DNA from: Terriglobia bacterium | Lineage (GTDB): Bacteria > Acidobacteriota > Terriglobia > Bryobacterales > Bryobacteraceae | Assembly: GCA_021324185.1 (NCBI GenBank) | Contig: JAJPJN010000144.1 | Location: 18,670 to 82,669, forward strand | Length of the DNA: 64,000 bases | Reading direction: 5' to 3' | Shown here: piece after piece, positions 6,722 to 15,971 of the stretch | Layout of the letters: each line of letters opens with the position of its first letter | How positions within the stretch are numbered: the first letter of the stretch is position 1 | Made by a program: the position numbers and the translations under genes | Notes under the pieces: generated by a model | What the model was told of the DNA's origin: nothing | The model's input: only the letters and a program-made list of their open reading frames with translations | Databases searched by the model: none

Positions 6722-9667
6722 TCACGCGGTGAGAGCAGCCTCTTCGGCAAACTCCCACTCGCGCCAACCACCATCCAGAAGAGGAAAATACAGCCCGAGG
6801 GAAATCGGCCCTTGTTCCATACGCGAGATCAGGGCTGCATAATTTTCAAGCTGGGGACGATATCGACGCTGCTCCTCGTTCAAGAACGTTTCCCGATTTC
6901 CACCTTTGTGTTCGCCGGTCTTGTAGTCGATGATCCACAACCGTCCATCTGCGTCCCGGAAAATACGATCGATGGCGCCACTGACAAGCTGATCTTTGAT
7001 ACGTCCCGCAATCTGGTACTCGGAACGGGAATTCGCGTGCGGCGATAAAATCCAGCGGCCGCGTTCGGTTTCCAAAGCATTCTTCACGGCGGCAACGACT
7101 TTCGACACCGCCTTCTTCACGTCATCGCGAGCAACGCCGAGCAGCAATAACTCGGAGGCGATCATCCTTTCCGATGAGCGCAGACGTTCGGCATTCCACT
7201 TTTCAATTCCGTCCGAGCAAATTCGATTCAGCAGCCGGTGCACGACCGTTCCGGTATAACGCGCGGCGCCTTTGGCCCACTCATAGGTGACATTCTGAGT
7301 AGAGGCTGCCGCTTCGCGCAATTCTTGCTGCCAATCAACAGAACGCTCGAACTGAGGAGCTTGCCAGTGTCGTGGAAGCCGGCGCAGTATGGTTTTGGGC
7401 GCCTGTCTCAACTCGGATTTCTGCGCAGTTGACGTAGTACGCCGCAGAACCTTTTCGAACTCGCCGCTGACGGAGTCCCAGATTATTTTGAGAAACGTCC
7501 CTTCGCCGGCTTTTTGACACTCGCGGCCGTCTTTTTTACTTTTCGCGCTGCCGAGAAGATAGAGTCTGTTCCTGGCACGCGTGCAGGCCACATAAAAGAC
7601 GCGTTTGAGCTCATGCTCTTCCTTGGCCTTAAGGGCATCGCGCACCTCCCGGTATTGCTGGTCTTCCTTTCCTGTTTGCGGCATGGCCGCGATTCTGAGC
7701 TGCGGCAGCCCATCTTCGCCGAGTTCTTCGGTCCAGATCAACAGGTCTTTATCAAGCCGCTGTGTTTTTCTTGAAAGCTGCGGGAGGATGACCGTATCGA
7801 ATTCGAGCCCCTTGGCCTGGAAGATGGTCATCACCTGGACGCAGTTGGGCGCAACGGCAGGCTTGGCATAGAGCTTTTCCAATCGCTTCGCGAGCAGGCC
7901 GAAATCCATAGTTGTCCCGCTTTGTTCTTCCGCTTCGATGAGCCCCAGCACGGTCTCGACATCTTCAAACTCGTTTTTCTGAGGCAACACCGCCGGCCCG
8001 CCGAGCGCGATCCAAGCCTCCTCGACCACATTCCGCAGCCGTACCCGCCCGGCTTTTTGAACAGCCGCGCTCAAAATTTCCTGGGCTCGCACGGCTCGGA
8101 ATCGCCCGTCCGGCGATAGCCGCGCGATCATCCCGGGGTCCGATATCAAATCAAGTATGGTGCGGTCTGGCTCGCCTTCGGCAAGAGCACACAGATCAGC
8201 TACGGTCAAGCCGCACCAGGGCGCGCGCAGGCAAGCCAGCCAGGAAGCGCGGTCGCTGAGGTGCAGGATGGCGCGCGTTAGCGCGATCACATCGATGACG
8301 TGCTGCTGATCAGTCAAGCGATCGATCTCGACCGCCTCGTAATCGATGTGCGCCTCGCGCAGCGCCGGCAAAATTTCCGCCAGGTGATTGCGACTGCGCA
8401 CGAGGATCGCTACGCTTCCTTCCGGCTGCGCCTGCCGCACCAGATCGACCACCTGTGCAGCCTCCCTGCGGCCATCGTCGTTAACGAAACAACAACATTG
8501 CGGCGCATTGCCGCCCGCCGGCCGGTCGGCTTGCGAGGGCCGAAATCGGACCGCGCCGGCGAAGCGGTCCTCGATCGACATGGCGCGGCCGAATTGTTCC
8601 TGCACCCATTCGAGAATCTCCGGCGTACAACGAAAATTGGTGGCTAGCGTCACGCGCTCCAGGGAAACCGCGCCCAGCGCCTGTTCATCCCAGCAGCGCA
8701 GAAACAGCGCGACCTCGGCCTCGCGAAAGCGATAGATGCTCTGCATGGGATCACCCACCAGAAACAATGAATGCTCGTCGCCGGCCGACCACTGTGCCGT
8801 GAGCGCCTCCAGCAGATTGTACTGAGCGCGCGATGTATCCTGAAATTCGTCTACGAGGAGATGCTCGATGCGGTAGTCCAGCCAGTAGAGTAGATCGCTG
8901 GGCTTTTCAGGCGAACCGAGCGCATGGATGGCGGCTTGCGTGATCTCGCTGAAATCGACGACTCGCTGTTCGCGAAAGACCTCCCTGAGGGCCTTGTGCG
9001 CTTCGTCTAACAAGCGACGGAAGCGTTTGACCAAATCCGGATGCTCACCGGACCGCAAAGACTGCCATTGGTCGCGCTTCTGCAGCATGCGGACGATCTG
9101 CTCTTCTAATGCCGGCGCATTGTTGTCGAAATAAGTGACTACGGAACGAAACAGTTCCTGGCTATCTTCGTTGCCTTCGGTCAACATGCGCAACGTGCGC
9201 CGGGCCGCCATGCGATACAGATCGGCCGCGTCTTCAAGCACATTCATGTGGCCGCCAAAACCGGATGTCACCGGCATCTGGTGCGTCAGGAACGAGCAGA
9301 GCGCATCGATGGTGTAGACCTGCAGACGGCTCGGATCCATCAGCAGATTCCAGCCCCTGGCGGCATTTCGAGCAAGCGTGTCGAGTGCAAGGCGGCGCGT
9401 ATGCTGTTCATATTCGTTCTGCACGGCCGCTCCATTGGCGGCGGCCCTCAGCGCGTCGAAGATGCGGTCCCGCATTTCGGCGGCAGCCTTGCGCGTGAAT
9501 GTGACCGCCACAACCGATTCGGGACGTTCCACCACGGCCAGCAGCCGCAGAAAGCGCTGCGTTAGCAGGCCGGTCTTGCCGCTGCCCGCCGGGGCCTGAA
9601 CAATGAACGATCGCGAGGGATCAATCGCGCGCTCGCGCTCGCCTAAATCAATCATCCAGCCGGTCAC
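6722..9667 (-). CDS. AddA/RecB-like UvrD-type helicase with C-terminal PD-(D/E)XK nuclease
   Basis: ATP-dependent helicase/nuclease for double-strand break resection, 981 aa. The UvrD superfamily 1 motifs are complete: Walker A QAPAGSGKTGLLTQRF, Ia VAVTFTRKAAAEMRDRI, II LLVDEFQDTSRAQYNLL, III LFLVGDPMQSIYRFREAE, IV VTLATNFRC, V MTIFQAKGLEFDTV and VI RVFYVACTRARNRLYLLG. The C-terminus carries a RecB-type nuclease core (SGAIDRIFRDADGRLWIIDYKTG, with the D...DYK catalytic set). Its start overlaps the AddB-like gene by 20 nt, so the pair probably forms the AddAB-type complex. It is distinct from RecBCD, and no recC or recD is seen nearby. Confidence 0.88.
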   Translation of the reverse strand: MTGWMIDLGERERAIDPSRSFIVQAPAGSGKTGLLTQRFLRLLAVVERPESVVAVTFTRKAAAEMRDRIFDALRAAANGAAVQNEYEQHTRRLALDTLARNAARGWNLLMDPSRLQVYTIDALCSFLTHQMPVTSGFGGHMNVLEDAADLYRMAARRTLRMLTEGNEDSQELFRSVVTYFDNNAPALEEQIVRMLQKRDQWQSLRSGEHPDLVKRFRRLLDEAHKALREVFREQRVVDFSEITQAAIHALGSPEKPSDLLYWLDYRIEHLLVDEFQDTSRAQYNLLEALTAQWSAGDEHSLFLVGDPMQSIYRFREAEVALFLRCWDEQALGAVSLERVTLATNFRCTPEILEWVQEQFGRAMSIEDRFAGAVRFRPSQADRPAGGNAPQCCCFVNDDGRREAAQVVDLVRQAQPEGSVAILVRSRNHLAEILPALREAHIDYEAVEIDRLTDQQHVIDVIALTRAILHLSDRASWLACLRAPWCGLTVADLCALAEGEPDRTILDLISDPGMIARLSPDGRFRAVRAQEILSAAVQKAGRVRLRNVVEEAWIALGGPAVLPQKNEFEDVETVLGLIEAEEQSGTTMDFGLLAKRLEKLYAKPAVAPNCVQVMTIFQAKGLEFDTVILPQLSRKTQRLDKDLLIWTEELGEDGLPQLRIAAMPQTGKEDQQYREVRDALKAKEEHELKRVFYVACTRARNRLYLLGSAKSKKDGRECQKAGEGTFLKIIWDSVSGEFEKVLRRTTSTAQKSELRQAPKTILRRLPRHWQAPQFERSVDWQQELREAAASTQNVTYEWAKGAARYTGTVVHRLLNRICSDGIEKWNAERLRSSERMIASELLLLGVARDDVKKAVSKVVAAVKNALETERGRWILSPHANSRSEYQIAGRIKDQLVSGAIDRIFRDADGRLWIIDYKTGEHKGGNRETFLNEEQRRYRPQLENYAALISRMEQGPISLGLYFPLLDGGWREWEFAEEAALTA

Positions 9668-12239
9668 CGTTTCTGCTGCGCCGCGCCTCGTTGATGCGGC
9701 ACAGTGGTTTCACATCGCAGAAGTCGCAGGCGTGTGGAAGAGGATCTACTGCGGCCTCGCCCCTGGCAAATGATTCTGCGAGGCGTTCGACCACGGCGAT
9801 CCGATCTTGCATATATTCGTTCCAATCCAGATCTTGAGCCGGCTGCTTTTGGCCGTCCACATGAATCTCGCGAGCATACCCGGCCAATTTCGGCTCACGC
9901 GGCTTCAATTGCGCGAAAAACAGGCCGTCCACTTCCTCGCGCATCGCCGCCGCATAGGCGAGCAGTTGAGGTTCGTTCGGACGATCACCATTCAGATTTT
10001 TTTCCGAAGTGTCACCGCTCTTGTAGTCAATCAGCAGGCACCTGCCGTTCTCCAGGCGGTCGATACGGTCGATGCGAATGTCGAGATGCAAACCGGCAAT
10101 ATCCAACCCGCGCTGCTGTTCCGTAATTTCAACTTCGAACGGCTTCTTCCGGCGATACTCAATGTCAAGCCACGCCGAGATGACCTCCGCCAGCCTGCTG
10201 GTCTCAACGAACGATAACTGTTGATGCAGCGGACCGCGATCCCGCACCGAAACCGCCGAGTTCACCGCATCATGAATCAGAAACTGCAATTCCAGAGGCT
10301 TGATCTGGCGCAGGGCTTCTTGCGTTTTCAGTTGCTCCCAGATAATGCGCAGCGCCTCGTGGACGAAACTGCCCCGGTCGCGGCTGTCCAAGCCAAATGC
10401 TGCATCCTCAGGACAACGCGCATTCAGGCGGCGAATCGCAAAAGCACGGAAAGGACACTGGGACTGATCTTTGATTAATCCCGTACCGCCGAGTGAACCT
10501 CCCGTGTGCCGGTACGGAGGCGCATTCGTGTCTTCCCGTTGCTCGATGTCTGCTGCGCGGAAAGACTGGAGGGGAGTTCGGCCTTCCCAGGCAATCAACT
10601 CGTGCTCTCCTTTAGACAGATAGTTTTGGGCAGCAGGCAAAATGCGCCATGAATAACTGGCGCAAGCGTCCGCGGCTGCGCTAAAAAGATGCGACAGAAC
10701 CTGCTGGCGGTTCTCGTGCGCCGAGCGCGCAGAAACGCCCGGAATGTCACAGGCGCGCTGCAAGCTCAGCGGGATCAGGGGAGAAGTTGAAGCAGTAAAA
10801 AAATTGTTTTCTTCCGAGAGGCCTGCAACAAAAGCGTGATCGAAGCGAAGCCCCGCGGCATCTTGCGCATCGAGCACCTGAATGGGCGACAAAAAATTGC
10901 CGGTAACTGAATAGGCTTCGTTCAATATCGATTGCAGGTGCGTGAGAGCTTCCTGGTACGTGGCCGCCCGCGAGACCGGCGACAGCGAAGCCAGAACCGA
11001 AAGCTTGCTTTTCCACGTCTCGACCAGCTCTTCTTCTTCGAGGTTGAGAGGTGGAGGTCCGGGCCAGCCGAATGCTTCCAAAAGGTCACTGAAGAATTCG
11101 CTCCAAACGGAAAATTCGGCGGTAGCCGGCTTTTCTTTTAGAACACGCCGCACGCCCCGCAGCACGTCCTGAAATTGCGGGCAGTGCTGAGCTGCATACT
11201 CCAGATCGCGCAGATTGACATCGAGCTCGCGCGGCCGGCGCAGCCGATACTCAGCTAAAGCTCGCTCGCTTCGCTCTTCGGCGGCGCCCTGGATCCAAGG
11301 CGAGCGCAGTATGGCGCTACCTTCAGCCACCGGAATGCGCGGCAAGACGGCGTGTAAGAGCAGCAATGCTCCAGCAATGACGGGATATTCCCGCAGTGGC
11401 GGCGCGGCATGCAGATGAAAAACCGATTCACCTCTGCGCCCGGATGGATAACAGATCTGGCTGAACATTCGCTCGACGAGATTGCGATGCTTTGCAAGGC
11501 CGGGCACAAAAATGCCGGCTGAGCAGCGCGAATCGCGCTCGATGACGGCTCTCGCCCATCGTGCTGCGGCTTCTATTTCGAGCGCAAAGTCTTTGTACTC
11601 TCGAACGGGAATGTTTGAGGCCGGTTCGAATTCTTCAGTGCTCAGTGCGCTCGCAGCCGGACCGAGAACTTCGCGCAACTGCCGCAAGGCCGGCGTCCAA
11701 TTTGAAAATCCTGCAAACACGACGCGGTTGCTGCTGCACAACTTGGCACGAATCCAGCCTGGCGCCAGGCGCCACAAATCGGCGCTGCTGATCCAACCTT
11801 CCTCATGGCATAGCTTGCGAAACTCGGCGAGCCAGCTTCGAAACTGCCGGCCGTCCTCATGGTCATCCCAGCTCTCGTTTTCGAGCGGGATGTGCCATTC
11901 TGCTATCAGATTTGCAGCGCGGCTCGCCAGTGCGGCTGTACTTTCGATATCGAACAACGAGGGCGTCTGTTCTTCTATAATGCGCCGCCAAAGCATGTGC
12001 TCCTGCGGGCCGGATAATAGCGCCGGAATGTCTTTTCCGGCATAGCGGGCCTCCTGCCAGCAGGTTTTGAGCCACGCACCGGCATGGTAAACGTTCGGAC
12101 GATTCCAACTTGTGACACCTTCGTTCAGGCGTTTGCTGCTGAACTCGTGCGAGGCGGTCTGAGCCAGAAGATAGGAGGGTGCAATGACCGTGCTCCCGGA
12201 GCCGAGCATCGGGAGCAGGCCCGGGCAAGCGAAATGCAT
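9648..12239 (-). CDS. AddB-like PD-(D/E)XK nuclease family DNA repair protein
   Basis: Likely second subunit of the AddAB-type break-resection complex, 863 aa. The C-terminal nuclease core is IRIDRIDRLENGRCLLIDYKSG. An AddB-type Fe-S staple is suggested by one Cys in KDQSQCPFRAFAIRRL upstream of the nuclease and three in HACDFCDVKPLCRINE at the C-terminus. The N-terminal part (TVIAPSYLLAQTASHEF...) keeps a degenerate helicase-like fold without a clear Walker A. The layout resembles the family annotated as 'probable DNA repair protein' that pairs with UvrD-like AddA. The gene begins 11 nt downstream of the AhpD-like selenoprotein gene. An alternative name is RecB-like exonuclease. Confidence 0.8.
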   Translation of the reverse strand: MHFACPGLLPMLGSGSTVIAPSYLLAQTASHEFSSKRLNEGVTSWNRPNVYHAGAWLKTCWQEARYAGKDIPALLSGPQEHMLWRRIIEEQTPSLFDIESTAALASRAANLIAEWHIPLENESWDDHEDGRQFRSWLAEFRKLCHEEGWISSADLWRLAPGWIRAKLCSSNRVVFAGFSNWTPALRQLREVLGPAASALSTEEFEPASNIPVREYKDFALEIEAAARWARAVIERDSRCSAGIFVPGLAKHRNLVERMFSQICYPSGRRGESVFHLHAAPPLREYPVIAGALLLLHAVLPRIPVAEGSAILRSPWIQGAAEERSERALAEYRLRRPRELDVNLRDLEYAAQHCPQFQDVLRGVRRVLKEKPATAEFSVWSEFFSDLLEAFGWPGPPPLNLEEEELVETWKSKLSVLASLSPVSRAATYQEALTHLQSILNEAYSVTGNFLSPIQVLDAQDAAGLRFDHAFVAGLSEENNFFTASTSPLIPLSLQRACDIPGVSARSAHENRQQVLSHLFSAAADACASYSWRILPAAQNYLSKGEHELIAWEGRTPLQSFRAADIEQREDTNAPPYRHTGGSLGGTGLIKDQSQCPFRAFAIRRLNARCPEDAAFGLDSRDRGSFVHEALRIIWEQLKTQEALRQIKPLELQFLIHDAVNSAVSVRDRGPLHQQLSFVETSRLAEVISAWLDIEYRRKKPFEVEITEQQRGLDIAGLHLDIRIDRIDRLENGRCLLIDYKSGDTSEKNLNGDRPNEPQLLAYAAAMREEVDGLFFAQLKPREPKLAGYAREIHVDGQKQPAQDLDWNEYMQDRIAVVERLAESFARGEAAVDPLPHACDFCDVKPLCRINEARRSRNGDRLDD

Positions 12240-12250
12240 TTCGAGCTGCT

Positions 12251-12916
12251 TTAAGCTTTATTATCCGCTGTGCGCTCTACTTTCAATTGTTCAAGCTGCG
12301 GAATCGTCACTGGTTGTGAGCTGCGGGTGTACCCATAAATGGCAGATCGCTTCGCGCCTAGCGCGTGCGCCTCATCGCTCATCGGATGCACGCCGCTGGC
12401 GTCGATCCAGCGATTATAAAAATTGAACAGCGCACAAACGGTAATGGCGTAATAAATCGCTTCATCGCTGTAGCCGGCATCGTGCAGCGCGGCAATATCG
12501 GCGGGGCCGATCGTGGGCGACTCGCTATTGACTTTTTTGACAAACCGCATCAGCGCCTTTTCCGAGTCGGAAAGAAGCGAGCTTTCGAGGTCTGTCAAGA
12601 CACTCGTCACCAGCTCTTTGCTGCCGAGCAATTCCGCCGCGACCGCGGCGTGCGATTTGGTTCAAAACGGGCAGTGATTCAGGTGCGACGTGTAGGCCGC
12701 GATGAGCTCCCGAAAACCCGGTGATAGCGGCGCCGGTTCGCGCAGTATCTCTTGCGTGAAGCGCTCCAGATGAACGGTGGCCTTCATCTTGTACGAGAAC
12801 ATGTGCAGAATTTGCGGATATTCCGTCATGCCGGCGCGTTTCATGGCTTCAATAGAGCGCGTGTGATTGTCGTCGCCCTGATGCTGTTGAACGTCTTTGA
12901 GAAACATGTCTTTCAT
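12251..12916 (-). CDS. AhpD-like peroxidase-related selenoprotein with in-frame UGA (CxxU)
   Basis: One gene of 222 codons read through TGA at 12662-12664. The first part (MKDMFLKDVQQHQGDDNHTR... to SHLNHCPF) and the second (TKSHAAVAAELLGSKELVTS...) are in the same frame and join into a normal AhpD/carboxymuconolactone-decarboxylase-like protein. The UGA falls at the second Cys of the CxxC redox motif, giving CPF-U. AhpD-family proteins are thiol-disulfide partners of peroxiredoxins, or peroxidases themselves. A GGAG at 12922-12925, 5 nt before the ATG, supports the start. A SECIS-like hairpin follows the UGA and selD lies downstream in the same operon-like run. Without selenium decoding it would be a truncated 84-aa protein, or a pseudogene by one nonsense change. 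I favour a selenoprotein because of the hairpin and selD. Confidence 0.88.
12635..12664 (-). promoter_or_regulatory. Candidate bacterial SECIS element with the UGA(Sec) codon
   Basis: On the minus strand, UGA (12662-12664) is followed by an 11-nt spacer, then CGCCGC (12645-12650), the loop GGUC (12641-12644) and GCGGCG (12635-12640). The stem is 6 bp with perfect pairing. The loop begins 18 nt after the UGA, which fits the known spacing of bacterial SECIS apical loops (roughly 16-37 nt). The GG/GU loop resembles the SelB-binding loop of E. coli fdhF. The hairpin lies inside the coding region (His-Ala-Ala-Val-Ala-Ala). Basis: sequence plus established SECIS rules. SelB binding is inferred. Confidence 0.8.
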
Positions 12917-12948
12917 GTGTGCTCCGGGCCGCGTAAGAGGCGTTGCTG

Positions 12949-14196
12949 TTATGAATTGTACGCCTGCGCAGATTTCTGGCGAGGCGCGCCCAGCGTCAGT
13001 TCATTGATCTGGGATTGAAACGGCGTAAGCAGTCTGAAGCCGGTCTCTGTTACCGCAACCATGTCGCAATGGCGCATGCCGCCATAATCTTCCAGATAGA
13101 TAGCGGGTTCAACATTGAACACCATTCCAGGCTGAAGAACGTCTTCTGACTGTGGATGAATGCGCGGCGGCGCATTCGGACTGATCGCCCCAAAACCCAC
13201 TCCGTGCCCCGTCGAATGCTTAAAGTCGCTGCCGAAACCGCGTTCCCGCAGAACCGCGCGAGCAGCCCGGTCCACATCGGCTGCCTTCACGCCTGGTGCG
13301 ATGGTTTTGAGCGCCGCTTCACGCGCCGCAAATATGGCTTCGTACATCGCCCGCCGCTTATCATCCAACTCGCCCAGCGAAAACGTCCGCGTGATGTCAG
13401 TGCAATAGCCGTTTGCAAAAGAGTTGCAGTGCACCAAAATCAAATCTCCGGTCTCAATGCGCCTGGTTGAGGAATGCGCAAAAGCGCCAGAGGCCTTGGC
13501 CGAATTCGTTCCCGACATCACGAAGACAAACGCCTCCGCGCGCTCCACATCCGGGAAGTCTTGCAGGGCGGCAGCAAATAACTTCCGCAATTCAGCAGCG
13601 GCTTCGACCTCTGTCAGGCCGCTCCGCAACACCTCTGCTGCCCATGCGAAGCCTCGCGCGGCGATCCGGCAGGCCGTCTCGATGCTTCCTATTTCCTCCG
13701 CGCTCTTGATGGCGCACAGATTCCGCAGCAAGTTATCCGCCGGAATAATATTCGCGGACGGCAGCGCCCTTCGGATGATCTCAGGAATTGACCCCTGATA
13801 AAGATGCATCGCCGCGTAGGAAGCCGGCTGGGTATCTGCGCCCAGCTCATATCCGATCCTTGGCTCGGAATTCAGAAGCAGTTTCAGCGTATGGCTTAAT
13901 GGCTGAACCACGGTTTCCTCGGCTGTCGTGATCTTGTCGAGCGAACTCGGTTTGAACGTCTCAATGTTTGTCGCCCGGCTTTTCGCCGCAAATGGCTTCT
14001 CGTCTTCCGGAACAATCAGGCAGACCTCGCCGTTCGAGCGGGCAACCGCCATAGACGTGCCCACAACGGGCCAATACCCCGAGAGGAGCAGAACGTGCTT
14101 GGGAAGTGCACATACGAGCCCGTCCAGGGCCGCCTTTTGCATCTGAGTTGCGATCTGCTGCTTACGATCCGGAATCATACTCGCAGGAATCTCCAT
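12949..14196 (-). CDS. M24 family metallopeptidase-like protein (Xaa-Pro aminopeptidase/dipeptidase type)
   Basis: Pita-bread-fold protein of 415 aa with a creatinase-like N-terminal domain (residues 1-150) and a peptidase M24 domain. Four of the five metal ligands align: Asp267 (NGYCTDITRTF), His331 (HSTGHGVGFG), Glu363 (MVFNVEPAIY) and Glu384 (VAVTETGF). The first Asp is His256 (LVHCNSF instead of the usual D-x-G). This may alter metal binding, so the protein could be a divergent peptidase or a creatinase-like enzyme. Its stop lies 32 nt upstream of the selenoprotein start. It is the first gene of the run that ends with selD-pyrF, after a 53-nt gap from the membrane protein upstream. Confidence 0.85.
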   Translation of the reverse strand: MEIPASMIPDRKQQIATQMQKAALDGLVCALPKHVLLLSGYWPVVGTSMAVARSNGEVCLIVPEDEKPFAAKSRATNIETFKPSSLDKITTAEETVVQPLSHTLKLLLNSEPRIGYELGADTQPASYAAMHLYQGSIPEIIRRALPSANIIPADNLLRNLCAIKSAEEIGSIETACRIAARGFAWAAEVLRSGLTEVEAAAELRKLFAAALQDFPDVERAEAFVFVMSGTNSAKASGAFAHSSTRRIETGDLILVHCNSFANGYCTDITRTFSLGELDDKRRAMYEAIFAAREAALKTIAPGVKAADVDRAARAVLRERGFGSDFKHSTGHGVGFGAISPNAPPRIHPQSEDVLQPGMVFNVEPAIYLEDYGGMRHCDMVAVTETGFRLLTPFQSQINELTLGAPRQKSAQAYNS

Positions 14197-14249
14197 AATG
14201 AGGATGCGCGGAGAACGTTGCCGTTACACTTGCGCCACTGTGATTCGGG

Positions 14250-15872
14250 TCATTTCCCGGTTTTGAGGACACGCAGGCCGTCGAACCCGGCTACAGGTTG
14301 TCCTAACGAGCCGGCATCGATGGGGCAATCGGGCCACACGAGGACGTCCGCGATGTGTTCGGACGACAATTGCGCCCGTACGGCGGTAAGCGCCGGAACC
14401 GGCTGCTCCGGCCCCTTGAAGCCCGGATTCAACCCGCGGGCAACCTCATCGGCATCGTGCTCCGGAACGACCACGCCATCATACGGCTCCTGCAGTAAAT
14501 AACCGATATAGGCAGATTGAGCCCAGTTTTCGGAAGAGGCAAACGGTCCGCTCAGTTGCCCACCTTTCTTGAGTGTCTGCGCAAACCCATACAGTGCTAA
14601 ATTGCGCCGGAAATGTCCACGCAGCGCACCCAACGGACCTATCGCGAACGACAGGAACAGAATGGCCGCAAACACCGTGTACATTATGCGGGTCGCAGTC
14701 GTTTTCTCGAATAGGATTTCGAAAGCGCGGAACGCCACCAGCAGAAGTAGCAGTTCCACATACCAGAAATATCTGTCCTCAACGGTGACAAGCACATAAC
14801 CGGCCGAAAAAATGCAAATCGTGACAACCGGGTGGGTCCACTCCCAGCGGCTTTTCCTGATTCGCAAACACAACGCTATGTACGCGGTCAGCAGAACCGG
14901 CGCAAAGATGCTTTCGCGAAACCAGAAATAGGCAATGCCATGAAGGTGGAGCGCCACTAGCTTCATTTCGTGGCGCGCGTTTTGAACGATGCTCCAGGGC
15001 GGCAGCATTGCGGGTGACGGATTCTGCCAGATTGTGATGGCGTGCACGGACGCCGGTGGCATCAGCCCGCGCAATTGCGGATAACCGGCGGATTCGGGGC
15101 CAACCAGCCGGTGATTGAATTCACCCGAGGTGCCGAGCGTCCAAATACCGTACCTGGCATGCAACACAAAAATCCAGAGAGCCGATAGAACGAGGAAGCT
15201 GGCCAACCCGCCGCCGAATTGCCGGAGAACTTCCCGCCGTCTGCTGCGGTCGCACTGGCGCCAATACGCAATAGCGTTGAACACGCAGAAATGGCAAAGG
15301 AAGAAAGGGAATCCATAACTTTTCGTATAGAACGAGAGCACGCCCAGCACTCCGCAGAGGATGCCGCTGGCTCGCACAGGGTAAGCCGGGTGGAAAATCA
15401 CCGCTGTATAGAGAAGCAGCAACGCAGTAAAAAGAAGGTCGGGAGTCTCTGACTCGATCACAAAGGAAAGCAACATCAGCGCTGCCAGCCATAGCACAAC
15501 CTGCTGCAATAACGGGCTCAGCCGGAACCGGTTGGATAGCCCATGCAGTGCGTAGAGCGCCATGATGCCTGATCCAATCGCAACTATGCGCACGGCCACC
15601 AACCCAGGGATATGCGGGAGCAAAAGAAAAGCGAGCAACCAGCTATAAAGCGGCCACCAGTAGGCATTAACAGCCTCCTGCCAGTAGCCGCGCGCATATT
15701 GGTTCGCGATAGATAAGTAAGAAATGCCATCGGGGCCCAGTTCGTACCTATAGAACGGTAAAAGCAGCAGGGCAAGCGCTACAAAAGCGGCTATTTGGAT
15801 TCGCAACATCGGATTGCGGCGCTGCGCAGCAAGCAATGCATCTCTCTGCGGCATTAAAATCGGTGTGCTCAT
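14250..15872 (-). CDS. GT-C-fold-like integral membrane glycosyltransferase, unassigned
   Basis: Polytopic membrane protein, 540 aa, with about 10-12 hydrophobic segments between residues 24 and 420 and a soluble C-terminal domain (ALYGFAQTLKKGGQLSGPFAS to the end). The first periplasmic loop carries YELGPDGISYLSIANQYARG, with an acidic pair like the catalytic Asp/Glu of ArnT/PMT-type GT-C enzymes, which use polyprenyl-phosphate sugars. The divergently transcribed neighbour is a dolichol-phosphate-mannose-synthase-like enzyme that would make such a donor, which supports this reading. The acceptor is unknown. The 99-bp divergent gap to that neighbour has no clear promoter boxes. Confidence 0.65.
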   Translation of the reverse strand: MSTPILMPQRDALLAAQRRNPMLRIQIAAFVALALLLLPFYRYELGPDGISYLSIANQYARGYWQEAVNAYWWPLYSWLLAFLLLPHIPGLVAVRIVAIGSGIMALYALHGLSNRFRLSPLLQQVVLWLAALMLLSFVIESETPDLLFTALLLLYTAVIFHPAYPVRASGILCGVLGVLSFYTKSYGFPFFLCHFCVFNAIAYWRQCDRSRRREVLRQFGGGLASFLVLSALWIFVLHARYGIWTLGTSGEFNHRLVGPESAGYPQLRGLMPPASVHAITIWQNPSPAMLPPWSIVQNARHEMKLVALHLHGIAYFWFRESIFAPVLLTAYIALCLRIRKSRWEWTHPVVTICIFSAGYVLVTVEDRYFWYVELLLLLVAFRAFEILFEKTTATRIMYTVFAAILFLSFAIGPLGALRGHFRRNLALYGFAQTLKKGGQLSGPFASSENWAQSAYIGYLLQEPYDGVVVPEHDADEVARGLNPGFKGPEQPVPALTAVRAQLSSEHIADVLVWPDCPIDAGSLGQPVAGFDGLRVLKTGK

Positions 15873-15971
15873 TGTTACACGTGGAGAATTTCCGGAGGAC
15901 TGCCGATTCGTCTATTTGCGGGCCGAACGTTATGATCGGTTAGTCGGTGCTCCGCAGCGTATTTTCATCTG

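Noticed and set aside
12251..12631. Two separate small genes at 12251-12631 and 12662-12916.
   Set aside because: They are in the same frame, split only by TGA, and together give one complete AhpD-like protein with a SECIS-like hairpin after the TGA.
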